From: Fratercula arctica
Taxonomy: Eukaryota; Chordata; Aves; Charadriiformes; Alcidae
DNA length: 64,000 nucleotides
Direction: 5' to 3'
Assembly: GCA_947846985.1 (NCBI GenBank)
Contig: CANTUZ010000001.1
Coordinates: 150,132,447-150,196,446 of the forward strand
In this document: in pieces, positions 35,804-47,446 of the stretch
How the letters are laid out: every line of letters begins with the position of its first letter
Numbering within the stretch: position 1 is the first letter of the stretch
Translations under genes and position numbers: made by a program
Notes under the pieces: generated by a model
Database searches by the model: none
What the model was told of the DNA's origin: nothing
The model's input: only the letters and a program-made list of their open reading frames with translations

Positions 35804-38800
35804 AGATGGCAATGATCCTCATTGGAACATCACAAACCTTCATTCACTTTGATGAGGTGAGCGTGCAACTGCTGGTTTTGGAAATCCAGGCCATAGCCTA
35901 GAGCTGACTAAACGTCCTGACTTGAGAAATGTCATATCAAAACTGCCATATGGCCACGAGCTTTGCTTTACATCTCAAGACAGCCAAAGGCTGTGGGAAT
36001 TCAGGATGGTCCTGAAGCTGCAGACAACAGTGGCTCCTCAGGCATATAGCTATTTTATTGTGTAGTAGGACAGGAATAACTTGCATCCTGACCTGGGTGA
36101 TAAAGCAATCTTCATCAGTCTTGCCTCAGTTTGTTTCTTTCTGCAGCTGGAGGTGTTGGTTATCTAGCCCACCTATGCCAGGGTGGCAACTGATGTTGGC
36201 CGATGTCGTAGCCCTCACGTAAAATCTGCCCAGACCATTGAGCAGTTTTACATGCTGTCACTGCCACACGGAGCTTGATCTGATGGGAGTGGGCTGCTAC
36301 TGCTAGAGATCTGTAGAAATCTACATTGGGATGCATCCAACCAGGGGATATTTTCGGATGCTATAACCAGCACAAGTTGTGGGGTTAGATCAAACTCTGA
36401 TACCTGAAGCAGATAGAGCAGTCTCCAAGAGAAATTGTGTGTGCGGCTGTCCTTGTGTACGACGACATCTGTCCTTTGTGGTACTGTTAAAAGGTTTTGA
36501 CGCAGTGGAGGAGACAGCAGGAACAGAGAGAACTGAGATAAGGTTTTTAATAGGCCTGACTATGAATCACCTCTGTGGAGATTCCCCAGTGGGGTCCAGG
36601 CCTGTTTTACTTGTCAGTGGGCTCCTCTTTGCACTGCTAGTAGGGGAGAGCCTGGCTGCATGGCTCCATTGGGAAGATATTTTTCAGCGAGCCAAGAGCA
36701 GAGGAGGCAGGGTTAGTTTAGATTTTCCACCTCCCTGCAGATCTTTTGTGTTTGGCAGGACCAGTTGCACACTGTGAACTGGTGGCGGGGGTCCAACAAG
36801 TTCTGGGGGGAGGTGGTAAAGACCCCTCTGTCCTAGCCAGTCAATATCTTGTGGATAACGTTCCCTTGACTGCTCTCTTACACAGTTTATCACAGCTGGC
36901 TCAAGGCTTGCTAGCAAAGCAGGCAAAACTGAGCGGCAGGGAAGCATGGGCAAAGTTAGTAAAGCTGCATTTAAGCATTGATAAAGTAACAGCATGGTCT
37001 GTCCCTGTGTGGGACTGTTTGCTGCCCGAGTACCTGCTGCCCTGGGCAATTGCCTGTGCCTAAGGTTTGCTCTCTTATCCTCATTTATTTTCTTTTCCAG
37101 GTCCCTGTGCTCTATTTTATCCTACCACTCCTAATCTCTCTCTTTAGTAGTCAACTGTAATATTTTAAAAGTGTGATTTTTTTTTTCCCCTCCCTTTTTC
37201 TTCTTTTTAGGCTCAGAGATGCACACAACCAGTTTTTGGAACAAAGGTTGTCCTCAGCCTCTGTCAGTTCTTGAGGCATCTGGGCACTGGGGAGACAGCC
37301 AGGAAAGAAGTGGGAAGACATATTCAAATGGTCTTATCAGATGCTATGCTAAAAAGAGCAACGATGTAATGTGACTTGTTTGCAAGGCTTGGAATGAAAG
37401 GAATGAAGCCGAGCTAATTTCAGTAAGCTGCAATCAATGCTTTGAGTAACACGCTTATACAGTTGTCTCAGGCGGTGGTTGTTTTTCCATGCATTAGCAT
37501 TTTGGTCACTGTAGTAAAAGAACATGTTGTATACATAGGTGGATGTATGAATACTCTTAAAACACTTGACCCAGGAGCAGAATGCCAGTTTTTATTGGAG
37601 TTGTCATTGCATGCAATATCATCTAGAGTGTCTGAATTTTATCAGGGCCCTCTTCTTAGGCGCTGCATGTGAGAGATTTTTGTCTTCGTCTTGTGGTACA
37701 AGTAAAGAATACATCCAAATGACTGATGTCTCATCTTCATATACAAGTCAGGGATGGAGGAATTAAATGCTGTTCCTGAAGAAATGTGGTAACCCAGAAA
37801 CTGAAAACCATTTTTTATTTATTGGCTTCTAATTTCAAGGTGTAGGAGATGTGGTTATTTAGGACATAGTAGAGCAACGTTTTAAAGCAATCTTTCTTTA
37901 GTGTTAGTAGAAAGGCTTTTACTAGTTGTATTTCCTCCATCAAAGCATCTTTTGAGATAAAACTAAAATTTAGTGGATTTTTTTTTTTAAACCAGAGCTA
38001 TCAACACCTGTCCCCCCAGCAAAAATAAACTTCTTATTATTTTTGTCAAATTATCCTAATTTTTTATTCCTATTTCATTTAGTGAAGTTGTAGAAAACAG
38101 ATATGAAGGGACCTGAGGACATGTACTCCTTTTCTGCTGTAAAATAGGGTTAACCATATTTAAAATATCACAGATATCTATCTAATTGACTTTTAATATA
38201 CTATTTAATGCACAATGGGAGGATATTGCTATATGATACTGTTTTTCCACAACCTGAGGATGCACACATGAAAGATCAGTTATAATAGACTCTCATCCGC
38301 ATAATGCCACATCAATGCATCCAAACCAGTCACCATAAGAAAATGACAGAATACACTAAAATGTACAGGAGATTAAGTTGGAAGAAAACCAAAGTGTACA
38401 TGCATATTCATTTTGGGTTGGATGCTTAACTCTTCTTTCACAGCTTTGTGCACAAAGCAATCACACAGCTGGCTGGCCTTTTTCCTTGGGAAAGGAAAAT
38501 CTCAGATATAGGCTCCCGTTGCCAGAATAGTTTATAAGCAATCTGTGTGTGAGACCAGCAGGTCCAGCTGGACAGCAAGAACAGGTGTCAAGATTTGCTC
38601 TATAAACACAATGATTTCCCAGTGGCCTCTTCTTTTCCTGTTGTCCCCCCCCGCCCCCCATCTTTTTTTGTGGGGGGGTAAGTCAGACTGATTAACTTTT
38701 TACGGGTGCATTTTTGGTAGTAATTTGACATGGGCGAGCCAAATAAGGTAAAGTACAGTCCAACATGATCATGGCTCAAAACAAATGCAACCAGTTCTGC

Positions 38801-38949
38801 AGTATAAATAGCTGCCTTGTTTCCTATACTTTTTGATTTTTATAACTCTCTCTTTTTTTGAGGTTTTGTTGTTAGCATAGACAATGCTAACATATTCTAG
38901 GCATTTCCAGCACAGGTTAGGGAGAGACATCAGAACAGAAAAATGTCTG

Positions 38950-39020
38950 TCCTGGATCACACCAACAACCTAGGTAGCCTACCACTCTGTCATGGTGGCC
39001 AACAGTGGATACCTAGTATA
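38950..39020 (+). repeat. Probable ancient amniote interspersed repeat fragment
   Basis: The stretch ggatcacaccaacaacctag (38954 onwards), tagcctaccactctgtcatg and gtggccaacagtggatacct resembles a common amniote repeat. From memory that repeat reads like 'ggatcagaccaatggtccat...agtatcctgtc...cagtggccaa...gatgcct'. The match is order-preserving but diverged. I do not assign a family name. It is roughly 70 bp long. Confidence 0.45.
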
Positions 39021-39215
39021 AAAAAAGTGCCAAGGTGTAATAGTATTCCCTTAAATACACTTCTGCAACTTACAGAAATGTGTTACAGTACCTTTGTGTT
39101 TAATTGTCTTTAATGATTTTCCCCCATGAATTTGAATAACGTCTTTTTGCTTCACTATTGCCCTTTTGTAATGGGTAATACAGCTAAATTTTAGGGTATG
39201 AGAAGATATATTCCC

Positions 39216-39245
39216 TTTTTGAGTATTTTTGAGTGTTTTTGAGTT
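39216..39245. repeat. 10-bp tandem repeat, three copies
   Basis: There are three consecutive units tttttgagtN (39216-39225, 39226-39235, 39236-39245), differing only at the last base. A small minisatellite in the intergenic region. Confidence 0.9.
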
Positions 39246-39339
39246 TGCCAAATGATAATTTCACTTGATGTAATCTATTTTTGATATTATGAAAAAAAGG
39301 AATAGAAGTTTCCTCTCTGTGCTACTGATTATACAGTTC

Positions 39340-39645
39340 ACTATTATGTTCCTCTGCAATTGGTTTTCCAGGCTGAAAAGTCCAAACCTTTTAATCACTC
39401 TTTGCATGCAAATTGTTTCAGACTCTAGATCATCTTTATCAGCCTACACTTTTCTAGCTCAGCTCTACCATTTTTAAGATGGGACACCAGAACTGCACAC
39501 AGAATTTGAGGTGCTGAGACACCTTGGAATTATACAGTAATATATTCATTGTTTCCCATTTTCTTCCTTATTCTGCACCTCATAATTCCTTTATGTTCAG
39601 TTAGCTTTTTTGACTGCTTCTAAGCTGATGTTTTGAAGTCAAACA
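39340..39645 (+). repeat. Probable ancient amniote interspersed repeat fragment (CR1-associated type)
   Basis: Several phrases occur in the order expected of a widespread old reptile/bird repeat: ttttccaggctgaaaagtcc (39362), then ctttttatc-like text and ctagctcagctctacc, then agatgggacaccagaactgc (39477), acacagaatttgaggtgctg, tatacagtaatatattcatt and gttagcttttttgactgctt (39599). It is very old, with no coding frame. The family name is uncertain, and comparison with a repeat library would settle it. Confidence 0.5.
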
Positions 39646-42600
39646 CTAGTGCAAAGGATTCTTTGTTTGGCCTTCACATTTCCTGCAAGGATATTGAATA
39701 TAAACAATTTTAGTTACTGTTACAGAGTTAGTCCTTGATAGGAACATTGTGACATAAGCCAAAAATACCACTGGGATGAGAGTCAAAACTGGACTCTCCC
39801 CTTTGAGTTGCCTGACTGGCTTATCCATGAAACATTCATGTACGGTGTCTAAAAATACCCCAGTGTGACATTTAAATCTACATAAAAGTAATTAAATTCT
39901 CTTATTATTATGGTATTTCCAGTCCTGGCAGACTCTCTGAATCTCATTTTTCCCTAGCTTGTCATTGTTAACTGTCCTTATCTTGACCTGATTGCTGGTG
40001 ATGTATATACTTGCCTTGAGAGTTGCTTTTAAATATTTTGCCTGACACTTTGGTATGAGAGCTGAGATTTGCAGTTGGGCATCCAACCACTGCTGTAGTT
40101 TGGATGGTCTCACAAGGTGTCCATGTGGAATACACATCAGCTTTAGCGAGGAAGGTCAAGTGTGCAAACACACACACAAACTCATAGTTTTAATTTGTGA
40201 AAAAGAGACACAGGTCAAAAGGAACTAAACCAAAATATTGAAGAGAAACATAGTCCTTAGCTGTAGAGAGTAAACGATGGAAGAAATCCAAAGCTGAACT
40301 GCTTGCTTTGTTCCAAAGACTGCAAAATGTTTTACATGTATTCATGAACTAAACTTGACATCACCAAAACAGAATAATTGGCAACTAGTTCCCTACCTAC
40401 AGCCATCTGCAAAATGAAATGAAACTTTGGGGATTTTTCGGCAAACATGCTCTAGCTGTGGCTTGATCAATATACTCCAGCACTTTTATGTCCTCCCTAT
40501 TCTTTGCTCCTTTGTTGCGTAATAAATTCATGTATATTTATCAGTACCACAGCATCTGCCATCTGTTAATCCAGGTGCTAGATCTAAACAGTAGACATTC
40601 TTTGTGCCAGCGGACTGTTCCTTGCTATGTCTCTGAAATTAAGTACCATTTTAACATTAACAGGAGATTTGGATGTTGTTCCTTCCCTTGCCAGTTTGTG
40701 GAATCTTTTAGATAAATTATAGAAACGTATGGAGTCCCGTTTTGGTCTCTGTAGTATCTTGTTCCATTTTTAGCTTAATGAAAATTGTAACTATAGGAAT
40801 TTCCTTCTCTTGTACGCTTTGGATTACTCATATACTGTGCCAGCAACCACTGGATTTCACTCCTCCTCATCAACTCCAGACAATAACTTCGAATGGGATA
40901 TGGGAGCTTTGTAAAGCACTTCCTGAAAATCTGAAGTAATCCAGCCAAAAATCTCCCTGATGTGAAGCCACTGGCAGTAATGGAGACACGGCAAGAAGGA
41001 ATATTGCCTTGGCATCCACTAAATCTCTTTCATTTGGTTTTGGCAAGACACTTATGAATTATTTTTTTTAAAGGAATCAGTCAGTGTCTCCATAATCTGA
41101 ATCCAAGCTGCCTATTCTTATTCAAACTGTACTTTTTCTGGCACTGATGACACTTAGTTGATCTCTAGACACACTGTTGATAACTTATTTCCTGATGCTG
41201 CAAAAAGCCCATATGTCAATAGGCAATTTAAACTGGAATATTCAACTGAAGAACGGTCTAAGTAGACAAGAACATTTTCTGCCTAGGTCTTAGCTGGAAG
41301 AAGGGATGGCATAAAGTTAAGCAGAGCCTGCCAGTTTCTAGGAATGCAGTGGCCAGTAATTTAACCGGAAAGATCACTGTGAGCATCATCTGTTACTGAC
41401 AGGCCTCCTGACAGCCTCTCTAAAAACCCCACTCAAAATTTTCCTTACTAGACCTGGAATCACATGCAGCCAAGGACTGGAATTTCTTCCCCCAACTCTG
41501 TTTTTTTTAACATGAAAAGGCCACCAAAGGCTTACAGTTATTAAATCACTGTTTTGTTTCGAATATAAAATAATAAGCCAGGGCATGGCATTTATTTAAG
41601 GCATGTTTATAGTTAAAAGAGATGAAATATAATAAGTTTCCCTTCTTCCCACTCTGACCCTTGCAGGTCTGGTTGTTTCCCCTTATCCAGCAGCTGTCAT
41701 CGAACAAACCTGTACAGCGTCTTCTGGCTTGCTAAGGAATGGGCTGGCTCAGGGTACTGTTTCATGCCACCTCTCACATGGGTTGCCACTGAAATGGTAG
41801 TTCCTACTTCTTCCCTCGCACTTTCAATTAAAAGCTTCTGCTTTTTCCTTTGTGTGGGACATAGCAGTAGTTTAGCCAAAGGGCAAGAAGGTTTACCTTG
41901 CTGCTGCTGAAAAACTAGCAATTCCTTTTTGGTTAGGTTAGTTTTCTGTGAAACTGGCAGATGAAAGAGCAGGATCAAATCTTCTGGCAGTAGCAGGCGG
42001 GTAACTTGAAACTGCATGACTGTGGGTCTGCTCCCTCTTGCAGGCTGCCCCTCATCTGGGAGTCTCTCAGCCCCTGTTGCCGCTTCATGCCTTTTTCTTC
42101 CTTCCTCCCTTTCTCCAAAGAGTTCAGTGTAACTCAGGGTGCAGCAGCCCAGATGAGACAGACCTTGCTCTCTTGCAAGATGCCAAACATAAGAGAATGC
42201 ATGGTATTGGAGGCAAATTAAGTAGTTTCATCAAAAATAGATACTTTTTTTTTTTTTTCACATACATATATGTAAAATGCATACATGTAAGTAGAGACAA
42301 TTAGAAAATGTGCATGAGTTACTTTCCATTAGCTTTCCTCTCACTACTGGGATCCATCACCAACAGCTTGTTTATTCCCTCCTACCCTGAGTAATTTATC
42401 TCCCCTTTTCTCCATCATGGGGAGATATTTGAAAAAAAACCAAAAAACAAAAAGCTCTGTCTTCACAGGATATATGCTATATTCCGCAGCTCTGAAACAA
42501 GATCTTTGCAATATTTCGGATCAAGGAAGTTGAATACTGTTTATACAGATCTCTGATACTGTATCAGCTTTCTAGGATTGTTTTTCTCCTCTGCTTCCTC

Positions 42601-43015
42601 TCCTACCCTATTGTGCAAGCTGCTCTGAGCTTTTTGAACTACTGTTCAGTGCTGGGCTGTGTTCTGCTGCGAGGTATGGCACTATGTCAGTAAGGGGTGA
42701 TGTGACTCTTCTTTTCTGTGTATGAGCACACAGAGGTATGCACAGACAAGCACAGACTAATGCTCTCATTCTTCCATCCAGGAGAGCTTACTGGAGAGGA
42801 AGAAACTCTGGGTTTCTTGTCTACTCATTGTTACGGACTGCAAATAGTTTTCCAGAGACATCAAGCTTTTGATCAGTTGCAATTCCACAGGGACAAAAGA
42901 CCAAAGAACAAATAATTTATGAGGTGAAGAGCATAGATTTATGCATTCATTGGTTGTATGTGAGACCAAGGAATGCATGTTTTATCCAAACCAGCATAGA
43001 AGTTTAACCCTTTTT

Positions 43016-43088
43016 TATTAGTGTATTCCCCAAACCATATATACCGTTATTATTACATTTATTAACATATTCCCAAAACCGTTATATC
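43016..43088. repeat. Imperfect direct duplication of about 30 bp
   Basis: Two related blocks, ttattagtgtattccccaaa...ccgttat (43016-43050) and ttattaacatattcccaaaa ccgttat (43060-43085), suggest an old local duplication in AT-rich intergenic DNA. Confidence 0.6.
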
Positions 43089-46068
43089 TTTGCATGGATT
43101 GCTGCTTGCACTGGGGGTGGGGGACAAAAACATCTTGGGTTACTGCCTGGTGTCCTGATCATTTGATAGGGAATTTGTCCACAGAATATCAAGGCTGCAC
43201 AGTATAATGTTTAGCTTTGTGTAGCCACACTTCCTTCCTCTGAAAGCCAAGGTATGAGGAGGGGTGTGTGTGAAAAGGTAGGGCTACTGTGCGTTGCATC
43301 CTTGTACGAGCTGGGATTTGTCTGGAGCACAAGTCTGTGTCCACCTCAGAAACACTCTGCAGTCCATCAGTTCAGAAACAGCCGCAATAAGTCAGTCCAG
43401 CAGACAGGGCAGTGAAAAGCTCTATGACAACTCTGAGCTTGCCAGTTAGAAAACAGAGAGAACAGAAATCTCTAGGAAATCTCCTTCTTCACTTTGCCTA
43501 AAGTCATATAGGTCTTGAATCCTGAGCTCCAGTCCAGGACTCCAACCCTTCTGCCAGCAATTAATTTGTTCTAATTATGAATTTCCATGATTCTTTGAGC
43601 CATTTCTGTTGTATTTATCATCAAATGGCTCCTTATCTTGTAGCAATAATGCTGTTCTATCCCTATTTTTAGCTCTTCCAGAAGGAGAAGTACTGGAGAA
43701 GAAAAATAGTATCTTGTATTTTGTAAAGGGTAACTGTATATATTATTACAGGCTTCAGTGTGAAATAAATGTGCTTAACAAAAAAGGAAAGAATCTATGC
43801 ATCAAACATTGGGTATTTTGCTTAAACACAACTACAGTTGTCAAACAGAAGGTCTTGTCTGTGTTCCTTTTCAAAAAATGGTTTATAATTGCTGACATTA
43901 TTTCTTGGTGATTACTGTACATGGAAGAAAAGTGTGACTGCACTTGTCAGCCACTTTTCCTACACAGTGATATTTCTTTTCAGAAATTATACAACCTTGT
44001 AGCCTACTGAGAAGTAAATTAAAAGGCACTGAGATTTATTCCCTGAATTGAATCTCCAATTAAAGTTACAATTGCTCAAAGTGTTGTTTATTTTCCTTTT
44101 ACAAACTTAGAAAAAGACTACTTAGAACATGGCTAATGACATTTTTGATGGACTTACAAGAAAATGTGCTTATATAATACTTGACTTCAAAATCACATGG
44201 AAACATTGCAATTAAGTTCTGTGAGGCTCACTGTACTCTTTAGTTCATTATGTTTCTTTATATGCAGATTAGAGACCTTATTCTCCTTCCCCACTTATAT
44301 GCAATTCCACTCAGGCATTTGGAGCTGCACTGCTATAATACTGTTGTCAAAAGAAACAGCAGCAAAATGCAAGTGGAGACCGAACACCTGGTGAAATTTC
44401 TGCTGATGACATAGTAGAATTCTGGAGGAGCAGAAACAATCATCAGACACAGCAGACGTGGCAGAAAGAGAACTGACTCATGGTCAGCACTATATATTCT
44501 TTATATCAGCAGCAGCTGTCCTTCTCTTGATGAGACAAAAGAGGACCAGACTGAGAAGAGCATAGTTGAGGGTTAAAAGTCATCACCAAAGGATCAGTCA
44601 TAGGAATTTATTGCTTTGTTGTGAGGAGTATGTTTCATGATACCTGAAGTCCAGCTGAAGTAAATGTGTTATAGGTCTAGCAGAATAAAAGTAAGAGCCA
44701 AGGTAAGCACAAAGGATAGCTTTCAAATTACTGGGTGGAATCCACATGGAAATAGCTGATTAGAACACAGAAAGGTTCTGTATATTTAGGGATATCTTAG
44801 GGGATGCCTACTGAGGATTAAAGACAAAGGCTTCTCAGAAAGGAGGAAGAAAAATGTTAGCATCTTTGGTGGTGGTGATCAGAGTTCAATCGATTTTGCA
44901 GTTCCATATGTTCTGGAAGGGGACAGTTTTACTTCGATGTCCTCTTTTTAGCTGAGAAGAATGTCAGCTTCTTGATTTCAAACAGGTAGTGTTTGTTAGG
45001 CAGGACCAAAGACCAGGAGGTACGGAGAAGAGGAGCTATGGTTTACCTTGAGCAAGGTGGAATCTGCTTCCAAAATACAGACAGGGAAAGGGTGCCATTT
45101 TCTGTTCTCATCAAGAGGAAAGAAGCTAGGAAAGAAAAAGAAAGAAGAAAGAATAAGAGGAGTTAGCGTTTATCCATGATGAAAATAAAGCCTTCATGTA
45201 CTGTGTAACAATAGCAAGAAAATATTTGAACTTGGGCTTTGGTCAATCTGCTCCAAACTTAAATGAACTTTGAATTGTGCCTCTGTATTGTTTGTGCCTC
45301 TTTAATGGAAAAAAATAGAAGATTGGAAATAAAGGCAAGTTACATGTTACAATAAATGCATAGTAATGAGATGATAAATATACTAAATGGTTGTAATAAA
45401 CATAAATCTGAAGATGTAAAATAAGTTTATGAAAGCAGAAATGTGTTGGGCTATCATAAAATGTCTCATTAAAAATTTGCATACTTTATTTTCAGATTTC
45501 TACTTCTATACTTTTTTAATGAGACAAATATAGAAAAATGACAATTTCTGGTTGGTCATACAGGCCAGTAAAAGTTTTAAGGAAGTTATTTTATGTAAGA
45601 AAGAATGAAGGGTGGATTAAAGCTATCACACTATAAATTGAAATGGCGATTCATAAAGTACCAATGAATTTTAATGTTTCATATCTACTGTATTGTATTC
45701 TCCAGAAACACAAAGTTACATTGTGGGGTCCTCTCTCCTGCTGAGACCAAATTGATACAGACAAAATTTCCATAAGGAAGTGCATGTTCACCTGTTGATA
45801 TATGCAGTGGAGTTGAGGCCTGAAGAACATACAGATTGCAGTATCCTTTCAATATGACACGGAAGTAAAAAAAAAGACAATTATGCTCAGAGATATTATA
45901 AGCCATCCAAACACTTACAGCTCTAGAAAGGGATTTTTGCATAGACACAATACTTCAGGAGAAACAAGGATAAAATATGATGGCTATTAAGTAATGACTG
46001 GGTAGTGCGAGCTGGAGGCCACTGAAGGTGGAAAGATTGCCGCCTGATTTATTTTGAGCAGCAATGCC

Positions 46069-46092
46069 TTTTTTTTTTTTTTTTTTTTTTTT
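46069..46092. repeat. Poly-T tract (24 T)
   Basis: The longest uninterrupted homopolymer noticed in the window. No retroelement body is recognised next to it. Confidence 0.85.
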
Positions 46093-47390
46093 GACGCTGA
46101 AGTAGCAATGATAAGTCATGGTTGAAATACAGACATTTCTTGCATGTCAAACAAAATGATGGACTAAAAGATGTGAGCTTTAACTGTGACCATCAGGAGA
46201 GCTTTTAGCTTTAAATTTAGCCTCCATGAGATGCATCTGAGATGAGGTAATCATGGATGTTTTAAAAATCTCTCACAAAGGTAGCCGGCTTCTACAGAGA
46301 AAAATGAAAGGGTCACTTTGGTCATCTGTCAGAGATGTTTCAGTTCACCGAAATAATCTGTACTGTGTCAGAGGCAAGCTAAATTGAGCTAAGTCAAGAC
46401 TGAAAGGTACCATCTCGCTTGAAATATTGATGGGAAATATGGAAACCCCCAATTCAAATAATTTAATAAATCCTTAAAAATAATCCTCAAGTAGGCTTCT
46501 ATTTGATGCAAGCACTAGATAGTAAAGAATATATAAGAATATTTAGAAATTAGCAATATTATCATTGCTGATTAACTGCTTGTGTTACAGTGCTGGAAGT
46601 AAGCTGAAGCGACAGCAAGGTAGAGAGTAGGGGGCCAGCCTTCATTCTTGCTTTAAATCAGCTTAGGTTAGGAGTCACTGAAGTAAAAATGAAACTAAAG
46701 CCCTTGAAATCAGAGGAACCTTACTGTCAAGCACATTTAAGGAGAATCAGGCTAAACTGTTGCGTAGAGATTTCAGATCCTTGCTGATAGTGTTATACAC
46801 ACAGTTCTTCCTCAGGACTTTCTGGTCTGATGCTCTTTGTTCTTCCTGTGCTGCCACACAGTGCCTACGTGATTTTCCCCGCTCTGTTGGATCTTTATGA
46901 AACACGGGGTTTCTTCTCTGGGAGTTGTTGACTAGCTAGCTGTTATCAGCTTTTACCCCCGTCCAGTCTGTACAAAGTCTACAGCAGGATGGCATTCCCC
47001 TGAACTTCCCAGAAAGGTGACGCGGGAAAGCAAGTTCTTGCAGGCTGTTGAGCATTTAATGCTCGGCTTTGTGTGTACAATGTGGGTCACAAGACCATCG
47101 CATAGTTTGCGTGTGACTCTCCCATCTCTGCAGGTCTGTACTAAACCACAAGGCTAGGATGCAGTGATTTTGGTGGTTTTATTTTGTACGATCGGGCAGG
47201 GATGAGAAGCTCCAAAGGGAGCAGCAGAGCGACTGAGGCTGTGAGGAGCGGCTGGTTGGGCACATGTGCTAGTGTTTATTAGTCGTGCATATGCCATCTG
47301 CCGAAGGAGAAGAAGCAACAGGGGCCCAGTCACGCTGAGTGGAAAAGATGTGAGAGCAGCACTATGGCTGGCCTCGATGGCTCAGCTGAA

Positions 47391-47446
47391 AGAGGGAGAG
47401 AGAGACAGAGTGGAAGTGCAGAGGGAGAGGAGGAGGAGGAGGAGGT
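47391..47446. repeat. Purine (GA/GGA)n tract
   Basis: A purine-dominated stretch contains (GA)n-like sequence and then a run of agg units at about 47424-47445. Polypurine tracts of this type can adopt triplex structure. Confidence 0.8.

Larger units (their letters stand above)
32312..38949. other. Intergenic, upstream of PKP2: no gene recognised
   Basis: This is unique sequence with poly-A/T tracts and one CA microsatellite. Moderately GC-rich patches occur near 35200-35340 and 36380-37070. The latter has an open frame (36722-37063, plus strand) that I cannot match to any family. No splice-linked coding series was found on either strand. Confidence 0.65.

Noticed and set aside
36160..36200. 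Possible second copy of the ancient repeat seen near 38950 (tatctagcccacctatgcc)
   Set aside because: The similarity covers too few bases and breaks immediately.
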